A program made the translations under genes and the position numbers. This document shows positions 1 through 6,074 of a DNA stretch of 14,931 bases, in pieces. The DNA lies in NCBI GenBank assembly GCA_948528155.1, contig CAOSZT010000040.1, forward strand, positions 1-14,931. The letters run 5' to 3'. Below the pieces are notes generated by a model, which saw nothing but the letters and a program-made list of their open reading frames with translations, was not told where the DNA came from and did not search any database. Each line of letters begins with the position of its first letter. Positions within the stretch are counted from its first letter, which is position 1. This stretch comes from an uncultured Clostridia bacterium (GTDB lineage: Bacteria > Bacillota > Clostridia > TANB77 > CAG-508).

Positions 1-44
1 AAATAGTTTAAAATTTTTTATTTTAAGTAATATTAAAATACTTT

Positions 45-569
45 TTACTTTTTAGTTATTTTAAAATCATATGCATTAGAAAAATCTGCTGTAACAGAAG
101 TATTAAATTGTTTTGTTTCTCCTGAATTTATGTCTTCTATTATTCCTACCATTTTATAAATAATTTCTCCTTTTTCATCTAATAAAGTAATTTCTACATC
201 TTGCATTTTTATTTTTTCTTTTGAATTATTTTCAATATTACATAATAAATTTGTTACTCCATTTCTATATGTTAATTGAATATCTTTAATTTTTAATTCT
301 TCAAATTTTTTCTCTCCATTTAACTTGTCACTTGTATTTAATTTTACACCATCATCAAATACTTTTACATTTTTTTCTTGTTTACCAATTTGTTCTTGCC
401 CTTGTTCTTCTTGATCTTTTCCTATTTTTTCATTATTTTTAATAAAATTTCTACTTACAAAAATTACTATCGCAATAATTAATATCATAAATATTATATG
501 TATTAATTTTATTCCATTTTCTTGTCGTTTTTTCTTTGCCATTTTTAATTTTCTCACTTTCTTTTCCAT
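45..569 (-). CDS. Membrane-anchored FxLYD-like domain protein
   Basis: Predicted single-pass membrane protein of 174 residues. The N-terminus is strongly basic (KKVRKLKMAKKKR), followed by one hydrophobic segment at about residues 23-43, then a charged, Glu/Lys/Gln-rich linker (about 47-80). The C-terminal domain (about 90-174) has the pattern 'L-I-x-x-I-Q-L-T...NG...L...NNS...V-I-x-L-L-D-E-K-G...I-x-x-G-x-x-K-Q', which resembles the FxLYD beta-sandwich domains common on Clostridia surface proteins. The basic N-terminus suggests the C-terminal domain is outside the cell. The start is uncertain. The promoter at 578-606 would place transcription start near 571, only a few bases before this ATG, and no ribosome binding site precedes it. 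The in-frame ATG at 542 (MAKKKRQENG) has AAGTGAG upstream and may be the true start, giving 165 residues. The function is unknown; a role in the cell envelope with the neighbouring pseudopilin-like gene is inference. Confidence 0.75.
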   Translation of the reverse strand: MEKKVRKLKMAKKKRQENGIKLIHIIFMILIIAIVIFVSRNFIKNNEKIGKDQEEQGQEQIGKQEKNVKVFDDGVKLNTSDKLNGEKKFEELKIKDIQLTYRNGVTNLLCNIENNSKEKIKMQDVEITLLDEKGEIIYKMVGIIEDINSGETKQFNTSVTADFSNAYDFKITKK

Positions 570-577
570 TTTTTATG

Positions 578-606
578 ATTTTAGCATACACACAAGTTTA
601 TTGCAA
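578..606 (-). promoter_or_regulatory. Sigma-A-type promoter of the FxLYD-like gene
   Basis: Read on the minus strand there is a -35 TTGCAA (606-601), a 17-base spacer and a -10 TAAAAT (583-578) preceded by TGC, an extended -10. Predicted transcription start is near 571, just before the first ATG of the downstream gene. This favours either a leaderless message or use of the internal ATG at 542. Confidence 0.55.
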
Positions 607-649
607 CTATAAAAATAAAAAACCAAATAAAAAATAGTAATACTTAATA

Positions 650-1792
650 TTAAATTATTTTTTCTAACCAAACCTCATATATATCTATATTTAATGAATA
701 ACTTGCTTTATTATATGATTTACTAAACATAATTGTTGGAAATACATCACCTTGTAAATCTTTAATATCAACTTCTTCTGTAATAATTTGATTACTAAAA
801 TCTTCTACATAACCCATAAGTTTATATGCTATAAATTCTCTACTATTATTAACTGTTAGTTTTGCATTAGAAATTCCCATAAACATCCAACTATAAAATA
901 GACCTTCCCTAGAAATCCAAGCAAAATTATGAATTTTAAATTTATATTTTATTTTTGAAAATTCATTAATATTTATACTATTACTTGTTTGGCAACCACT
1001 AACATGATAATTCGTTGATGCTGAAGATGTAGCTGTTATATTCAGATGATCATTTTCTTTTAAAAATGTCCCTGCATTATTTGCCCCAGCTTCCCAACCT
1101 CCTGTCAATTCTGTATATTCTTCTCCTAGTTTATATAAATATGTTTTTTCTATATTTATTAATATTGTTTCTGTTTTTATATACCCATTTGTTGATGTTA
1201 TTTTTACTTTATATTCTTTCCCTATTTCAACTTCATAATCTATTCCTACTTCTTTTTCACCATTTGCATTTACTTCTTGCATATTTGGTAATTCTATTTT
1301 CTCTATTCCATATTCATTATCTTGTACATTTATTAATAATTTTGCTATTTCTCCATTTTCTTCTTTCACTTCATAGGTAAACTTTATATTTGACTTATAT
1401 TCCTCTATTATTAGATCTTCTTTAATTATAAAAATTTGTATGACACCATCTTTTTCCATTTTTATCTTTTTTTCGTTTTTTGTTGTATCTTCTTCTATTG
1501 TTGTTTCATAATCTCTTATTTTTTCATTTAGCCATTCCTGTGTTATATCTTCTAATGTTGCTTTTCCTTCTTTTTCTATTTGTAAATCTGATATTGTTAA
1601 TATTAATTTTTCTTTCATTTCTGCTTTTATTTGTTCATTTTTTGCTTGAGTTGCTTTATTTATTAATCCATTATTTCCTGTTAGTGAAACTATTGTTATT
1701 CCAGCTAAAATTAATAACAAAATTATTGTTATTACTAATGCAACAAGTGTTATTCCTTTGTTTTCTTTATTACTTTTATATATTCTCATCAT
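650..1792 (-). CDS. Pseudopilin-like secreted surface protein
   Basis: The 380-residue protein begins with a short basic leader ending in KENKG, then a hydrophobic helix ITLVALVITIILLLILAGIT (residues 14-33). This is the class III prepilin layout, with predicted cleavage after Gly13. The Glu expected at mature position 5 is replaced by Ala. Residues about 45-130 are charged and helical. Residues about 135-215 look like an Ig-like or fibronectin-like beta domain (INVQDNEYGIEKIELP). The C-terminal part (about 220-380) is rich in aromatic and small polar residues (LTGGWEAGANNAGTF) and resembles a lectin- or carbohydrate-binding-like jelly roll. The ribosome binding site GAGGG lies 7 bases before ATG 1792, with a second ATG adjacent. 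It has its own promoter (1833-1861). No prepilin peptidase or pilus motor gene is in the window. An adhesin or ligand-binding surface protein is an inference. Confidence 0.75.
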   Translation of the reverse strand: MMRIYKSNKENKGITLVALVITIILLLILAGITIVSLTGNNGLINKATQAKNEQIKAEMKEKLILTISDLQIEKEGKATLEDITQEWLNEKIRDYETTIEEDTTKNEKKIKMEKDGVIQIFIIKEDLIIEEYKSNIKFTYEVKEENGEIAKLLINVQDNEYGIEKIELPNMQEVNANGEKEVGIDYEVEIGKEYKVKITSTNGYIKTETILINIEKTYLYKLGEEYTELTGGWEAGANNAGTFLKENDHLNITATSSASTNYHVSGCQTSNSININEFSKIKYKFKIHNFAWISREGLFYSWMFMGISNAKLTVNNSREFIAYKLMGYVEDFSNQIITEEVDIKDLQGDVFPTIMFSKSYNKASYSLNIDIYEVWLEKII

Positions 1793-1832
1793 TTTATTTC
1801 CCTCTCATTTGTATATCTTTTTTATTATCACA

Positions 1833-1861
1833 ATTATATATTTCTATAATTTCATAAACAA
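1833..1861 (-). promoter_or_regulatory. Promoter of the pseudopilin-like gene
   Basis: On the minus strand: -35 TTGTTT (1861-1856), exactly 17 bases of spacer, -10 TATAAT (1838-1833). Transcription would start near 1826, giving a leader of about 35 bases with GAGGG in front of ATG 1792. Confidence 0.5.
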
Positions 1862-1961
1862 TAAAACAGACACTTTTTCATAATAACTTTTTTACATAAA
1901 ATTTAGACAAAAATTTTATATAAATAATTAAAAAGTAAAAATTTCAATATAAATAATACAA

Positions 1962-1992
1962 ACAAACACGATTAATATAAAACCATGTTTGT
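1962..1992 (-). terminator. Intrinsic terminator after ileS
   Basis: The minus-strand RNA folds ACAAACAUG with CGUGUUUGU (9 pairs including one G-U) around a 13-base loop. It is followed by a U-rich tail (UUGUAUUAUUUAU). It lies 14 bases past the ileS stop. Confidence 0.55.
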
Positions 1993-2005
1993 CTAATATC
2001 AACTG

Positions 2006-5000
2006 TTAAATCACTTCAACATCAATTTTTAAACTCTCACCATTAATATTATTTTCAATATAATTAGATCTATTTTCACCATAAATAATTTCAACAGCTA
2101 AAGTATCATGTTTAATTAACTCACTATTTGATTTTATTATCCCCTCTAACATATCATTACCAGCAACAAAAAGATTTATTTTATCCAAAACTTCAAATCC
2201 TTTATCTTTTCTCATATTCTGAACTTTAGACAAAATCTCTCTAACATAGCCTTCTTCTTTCAATTCTTGAGTAATATGTGTATCTAATACAACACCAATT
2301 TCACCTTCACCAGCAAAAGCAAACCCTTCTTTTCCTTGCATAGTAACAAGTAAATTCTCTGAATTTAATCCTATTTGTGTATCATCAACTTCAATATATT
2401 CAATACCACCATTTTTCACAGTATTTGCTAAGTCCATTTGATTTTTCTTAGCAATTTCTTCTTTTATTCTTGGAATTAACTTACCAAACTCTTTTCCTAA
2501 TACTGGTAAATTTGGCTTAATTTCAAAATTTACATATTCTGACATCTCTGCACCTAGTTTTACATTTTTAACATTTAACTCTTCTTTTACAATATCAGAA
2601 TAATATTCTGGCAAAGTATTAACAGAAATTAACATTTCTGACAATGGTTGTCTATTTTTAATATTTACTGAATTTCTTGCACTTCTACCTAATTTTACTA
2701 TTGTATATGCTAAATCCATTTCTTGTTCTAACTTATTATCAATTACATTTTTGTCAATATCTGGCCACATACATAAATGTACACTTTCTGGTAATGAACT
2801 ATCTAGCCCCACTACTATATTTTGATAAATTTCTTCTGTTATAAATGGTACAAATGGTGCTGATATTTTTATCAATTTTACTAATACATTATATAGTGTT
2901 ACATATGCACCAATTTTATCGTCTGTTAAATCTTGACTCCAAAATCTTTCTCTATTTCTACGTACATACCAATTTGAAAGCTCATCTGTAAATGCCTCTA
3001 TTTTTAGTGCTGCTGTTGTTATATCATATTTTTCTAATTTGTCATCTACTTCTTTTATTAATGTATTTAATTTTGAGATTATCCATTTATCCATTATATT
3101 TGTTATTTCGAAATCTTTATATTTCAATGGATTAAATTGGTCAATTTCTGCATACAAAACATAAAATGAATATACATTCCATAATGTACTTAAAAATCCT
3201 CTTTGTGTTTCTTGTACATTATTTAAGCCAAGTCTTGTTGGTAGCCAAGGTGCTGAAACTGTATAAAAGTGCCAACGTGTTGCATCTGCTCCAACTTGAT
3301 CTAATAACACCATTGGATCTACACCATTTCCTTTTGATTTTGACATTTTTTGTCCTTTTTCATCTAATACATGTCCTAAAACTATACAATTTTCAAAAGG
3401 TGTCTTTTCAAATAATGCAGTCCCAAGTGCTGTTAGTGTATAAAACCACCCTCTAGTTTGATCTATTGCTTCTGATATAAATCCTGCTGGGAAGTTTTTA
3501 TCAAATAATTCTTTATTTTCAAATGGATAATGTAATTGTGCAAATGGCATTGAACCTGAGTCAAACCAACAGTCAATTACTTCTTTTGCTCTTGTCATTT
3601 TTTTACCACATTTTGAACACTCTAAATGAACATCATCTATATAAGGTTTGTGTAATTCTATATCTTCTGGACAATCTATTGCCTTTTCTTTTAGTTCTGC
3701 AACACTTCCAATACATTCTTGATGACCACAATTTTCATCTTCACATGTCCAAATTGGAAGTGGAGTTCCCCAATATCTATCTCTTGAAATTCCCCAGTCA
3801 ATTACATTTTCTAAGAATTTCCCAAATCTTCCTGTTCTAATTGTATCTGGATACCAATTTACTTTGTTATTGTTTTCAACTAATTCTTCTCTTAGTTTAC
3901 TCATTGCAACAAACCAGCTTTCTTTTGGATAATATAAAAGTGCTGTATCACATCTCCAACAATGTGGATATGAGTGTAAGTGTTTTTCTTTACTAAATAA
4001 TTTATTTTGTTCAGCAAGCCACTTACAAATATCTTCATTACAATCTCTAACAAATCTACCAGCCCATGGCTCAACTTCTGAAATAAACTTTCCAGACTTA
4101 TCTACTAAATTTACAAAAGTAATTCCATTTTGTTTTGAAACTAAGCTATCATCTTCACCATATGCAGGTGCAATATGAACAATACCAGTACCATCCTCTA
4201 AATTTACGTAATCACCATGTATTACCTCAAAGGCTTTTCCTTCTACTTTTGCAAATGGTATTAATTGCTCATATTTTAAACCTAGCAATTCTTCACCTTT
4301 AAACTCTTTTATCATCTCATAAGGTGTTTCTTTTAAAACAGAATTTAATAAATCTTTTGCTAAAATATAATTTTCATACATTGGCTCTTCATCTGTACCA
4401 ATATTTGCTTTAATTTCTACATATGTATAAGATTTATTTATACATAAAGCTAAATTTGAAGGTAATGTCCAAGGTGTTGTTGTCCATGCTAAAATATAAG
4501 TTTTATCTTCATATCCTTGATTATCCAAAATTTTAAATTTAGCTACACATGTTAAATCTTTAACATCTTTATATCCTTGAGCTACCTCATGTGAAGACAA
4601 AGCAGTCCCACATCTTGGACAATAAGGCATTACCTTGTGTCCTTCATATAAAAGTCCTTTTTCCCATAATTGACTTAAAGCCCACCAAACAGATTCAATA
4701 TATTCATTATGATATGTTACATATGGATTTTCCATATCTACCCAATATCCAACTTTATTTGTCATGTCTTCCCACATATTAACATATGTAAAAACACTAT
4801 CTTTACACTCTTTAACAAATTTTTCCACACCATATTCTTCAATTTGTTGCTTACCAGAAATACCAAGTTTTTTCTCAATTTCAAGTTCAACAGGAAGTCC
4901 ATGAGTATCCCATCCAGCTTTCCTTATAACTTGATATCCTTTCATAACTTTATATCTTGGAATTATATCTTTCATAACTCTAGTTTCAATATGACCAACA

Positions 5001-5164
5001 TGTGGCTTTCCATTTGCAGTTGGTGGACCATCATAAAATGTAAAATATTCTTTTCCTTTATTCATATCAAAATTTTTCTTAATAATATTTTTTTCTTTCC
5101 AAGTTTTTGCAATTTCCTTCTCCATTCCTACAAATCCGTCTTTTAACTCTACTTTTTTATACAT
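2006..5164 (-). CDS. ileS: Isoleucyl-tRNA synthetase, long eukaryote-like class (IleRS2)
   Basis: Charges tRNA-Ile with isoleucine in the cytoplasm, with hydrolytic editing of valine. The class I signatures are clear: the HIGH box appears as HVGH at residues 55-58 within YDGPPTANGKPHVGHI, and KMSKS is at 606-610 (KMSKSKGNG). Editing-domain sequence (EDGTGIVHIAPAYGEDD) lies between them, along with Cys pairs typical of zinc knuckles (CPRCGTALSSHEVAQGYK, CWRCDTALLYYP). WFDSG precedes the KMSKS half, and the tRNA-anticodon-binding domain plus a long C-terminal extension complete 1052 residues. The 'HEVAQGYK' and 'CWFDSGSMPFAQ' blocks and the length fit the eukaryote-like IleRS2 class rather than the roughly 930-residue IleRS1. 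The start is ATG 5164, with AAGGAGG about 7 bases upstream. A frame extension to 5230 only translates the palindromic leader. Expression is controlled by the T-box at 5264-5530. Confidence 0.97.
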   Translation of the reverse strand: MYKKVELKDGFVGMEKEIAKTWKEKNIIKKNFDMNKGKEYFTFYDGPPTANGKPHVGHIETRVMKDIIPRYKVMKGYQVIRKAGWDTHGLPVELEIEKKLGISGKQQIEEYGVEKFVKECKDSVFTYVNMWEDMTNKVGYWVDMENPYVTYHNEYIESVWWALSQLWEKGLLYEGHKVMPYCPRCGTALSSHEVAQGYKDVKDLTCVAKFKILDNQGYEDKTYILAWTTTPWTLPSNLALCINKSYTYVEIKANIGTDEEPMYENYILAKDLLNSVLKETPYEMIKEFKGEELLGLKYEQLIPFAKVEGKAFEVIHGDYVNLEDGTGIVHIAPAYGEDDSLVSKQNGITFVNLVDKSGKFISEVEPWAGRFVRDCNEDICKWLAEQNKLFSKEKHLHSYPHCWRCDTALLYYPKESWFVAMSKLREELVENNNKVNWYPDTIRTGRFGKFLENVIDWGISRDRYWGTPLPIWTCEDENCGHQECIGSVAELKEKAIDCPEDIELHKPYIDDVHLECSKCGKKMTRAKEVIDCWFDSGSMPFAQLHYPFENKELFDKNFPAGFISEAIDQTRGWFYTLTALGTALFEKTPFENCIVLGHVLDEKGQKMSKSKGNGVDPMVLLDQVGADATRWHFYTVSAPWLPTRLGLNNVQETQRGFLSTLWNVYSFYVLYAEIDQFNPLKYKDFEITNIMDKWIISKLNTLIKEVDDKLEKYDITTAALKIEAFTDELSNWYVRRNRERFWSQDLTDDKIGAYVTLYNVLVKLIKISAPFVPFITEEIYQNIVVGLDSSLPESVHLCMWPDIDKNVIDNKLEQEMDLAYTIVKLGRSARNSVNIKNRQPLSEMLISVNTLPEYYSDIVKEELNVKNVKLGAEMSEYVNFEIKPNLPVLGKEFGKLIPRIKEEIAKKNQMDLANTVKNGGIEYIEVDDTQIGLNSENLLVTMQGKEGFAFAGEGEIGVVLDTHITQELKEEGYVREILSKVQNMRKDKGFEVLDKINLFVAGNDMLEGIIKSNSELIKHDTLAVEIIYGENRSNYIENNINGESLKIDVEVI

Positions 5165-5186
5165 AATATTTCCTCCTTTTTGTCCA

Positions 5187-5230
5187 TTGGGGACGTTTCT
5201 TTTTGGACATTTTAGTCCATTTTTCCCCAA
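5187..5230. repeat. Nested REP-like palindrome in the ileS leader
   Basis: Outer arms TTGGGGA (5187-5193) and TCCCCAA (5224-5230) are perfect inverses. Inside them TGGAC (5204-5208) and GTCCA (5215-5219) form a second hairpin. A further GTCCA at 5182-5186, next to the ileS ribosome binding site, could compete for the same partner. The GGGGAC-CGTCCCC style resembles short dispersed REP-like repeats seen in many Firmicutes; that link is inference. It sits between the T-box terminator and the ileS start, so the mRNA must carry it. Confidence 0.55.
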
Positions 5231-5263
5231 CCTTGTTTTTAGATGTTTTAAATAAGAACAGCG

Positions 5264-5311
5264 AAATAAAAATACTCACCTTTACACTTGTTTTTCAAGT
5301 ATAAGGGCGAG
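5264..5311 (-). terminator. Regulated terminator of the ileS T-box
   Basis: On the minus-strand RNA, CUCGCCCUUAUACUUG (5311-5296) pairs with CAAGUGUAAAGGUGAG (5290-5275) over 16 positions, three of them G-U, around an AAAAA loop. The tail UAUUUUUAUUU follows (5274-5264). The 5' part of the stem lies just past the T-box sequence, as needed for mutually exclusive antiterminator and terminator folds. Confidence 0.85.
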
Positions 5312-5530
5312 CTTTATATCTCACGGTACCACCTTAATTATTTATCTTTTTTAGATAACATCTTATTTTTTCTTTAACGCAGATTTACGTTTAAACTTAC
5401 TTGATTGTAGTCGTTCAGTTTAAAAACAGTTAGGTGATAATAAATTATTTTTACTTACCAAATTTCCAGCTTCCTTTGGCTCTCTATAAGCTATATATAA
5501 TTTATATTGTCCTTACTTTTGTTTCTTATT
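5264..5530 (-). promoter_or_regulatory. T-box riboswitch, isoleucine-responsive
   Basis: This leader RNA binds uncharged tRNA-Ile and then prevents termination upstream of ileS. The conserved T-box AAGGUGGUACCG is at 5335-5324 on the minus strand; its UGGU can pair with an ACCA tRNA end, consistent with discriminator A73 of tRNA-Ile. Stem I can be drawn from AGUAAGG near the 5' end paired with CCUAACU (one mismatch), followed on the 3' side by UAUCA. This puts an AUC isoleucine specifier at 5438-5436 followed by the usual purine. The AUAAAUUAU/AUAAUUUAU helix closes the loop above it. The AGAGAGCC...GCUGGAAAUUUGG block is the distal stem I motif. The terminator at 5264-5311 completes the switch. 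The matching specifier, acceptor motif and downstream gene make the call firm; exact helix borders were drawn by eye. Confidence 0.93.
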
Positions 5531-5537
5531 TTTTATA

Positions 5538-5565
5538 ATTATAACATATTTTTTAAGTTTTGCAA
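5538..5565 (-). promoter_or_regulatory. Promoter of the ileS T-box transcript
   Basis: On the minus strand: -35 TTGCAA (5565-5560), 16-base spacer, -10 TATAAT (5543-5538). Start of transcription near 5531 leads directly into the T-box stem I. Confidence 0.65.
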
Positions 5566-5588
5566 TAGTTTTTTTAATAAAAACAAGT

Positions 5589-5975
5589 TTGTTAATAAAA
5601 TTTGAGGAGCAACTGCACCGCAAAATTTTATCTACAAACTTTATTATTGCAATATACATAATTGCAATAAGTTTTTTGATTTTAGTATTTTTTACTGTAG
5701 TTTATCAAATTTCTGACTGTATTTATCTTGTTGGTGAAGATGCTGGAAAATCTAATGCAAGCTATGCTGTTATATTTAATCCAGATGGTGGGCAATTTCT
5801 TGCTCTATCTAACAAGTATATGCTCTTTCTTACAAAAGCTGGTAAGACAGCAATTGCATTTGAACAGAAAAAAGATGTAAAAGTTGGAGAAAGTTACTTA
5901 ATAAAAATTCCTTTTGAAGATTTATCAGATGAAGAAAAAGAAGCTTTCGTCTATCCAACATCATATGAAAAGTAA
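5589..5975 (+). CDS. Small single-pass membrane protein of unknown function
   Basis: The open frame has no ATG until far inside. The longest reading starts with TTG at 5589 without a visible ribosome binding site. A GAGGAG at 5604-5609 sits just before an in-frame CTG at 5613, which could be the real start or a sign that the 5' end has been lost. The 128-residue protein has one hydrophobic segment (about residues 18-42, NFIIAIYIIAISFLILVFF). A soluble C-terminal part follows, with GEDAGKSNASYAVIFNPDGG and KKDVKVGESYLIKIPFEDLS, which may be a small beta domain outside the cell. I do not recognise the family. The gene is divergent from ileS, and its start region lies only about 25 bases from the ileS promoter. 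It ends at a strong terminator shared with the convergent ABC operon. Confidence 0.55.
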   Translation: MLIKFEEQLHRKILSTNFIIAIYIIAISFLILVFFTVVYQISDCIYLVGEDAGKSNASYAVIFNPDGGQFLALSNKYMLFLTKAGKTAIAFEQKKDVKVGESYLIKIPFEDLSDEEKEAFVYPTSYEK

Positions 5976-6000
5976 AGAATAACTAATGTCCTTTTGTCAA

Positions 6001-6038
6001 AAAGAAATACCTGAATACACACATTCAGGTATTTCTTT
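6001..6038. terminator. Bidirectional intrinsic terminator
   Basis: A perfect 16-bp inverted repeat, AAAGAAATACCTGAAT (6001-6016) and its reverse complement (6023-6038), surrounds a 6-base loop. The outer A/T ends give a U-tract on either strand. It lies between the convergent ends of the 5589-5975 gene and the ABC permease gene, and can stop both transcripts. Confidence 0.88.
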
Positions 6039-6074
6039 CTATTATCCATCTTTTATAATTAGTATTCTTATGTC

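Noticed and set aside
25..43. Terminator hairpin after the first gene
   Set aside because: Only five convincing pairs (AAGTA/TACTT) and the minus-strand tail is A-rich rather than U-rich.
1066..1857. Two plus-strand open frames rich in Leu and Phe opposite the pseudopilin-like gene
   Set aside because: They are antisense shadows of A/T-rich minus-strand coding sequence, with no ribosome binding sites and low-complexity Leu-rich translation.
3166..5146. Several plus-strand open frames opposite ileS
   Set aside because: The minus strand carries a full-length IleRS with all motifs; the opposite frames have no family features and no start signals.
5165..5230. 22-residue N-terminal extension of IleRS from an upstream ATG at 5230
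   Set aside because: It only translates the nested palindrome. The internal ATG 5164 has a near-consensus AAGGAGG and gives the normal IleRS N-terminus.
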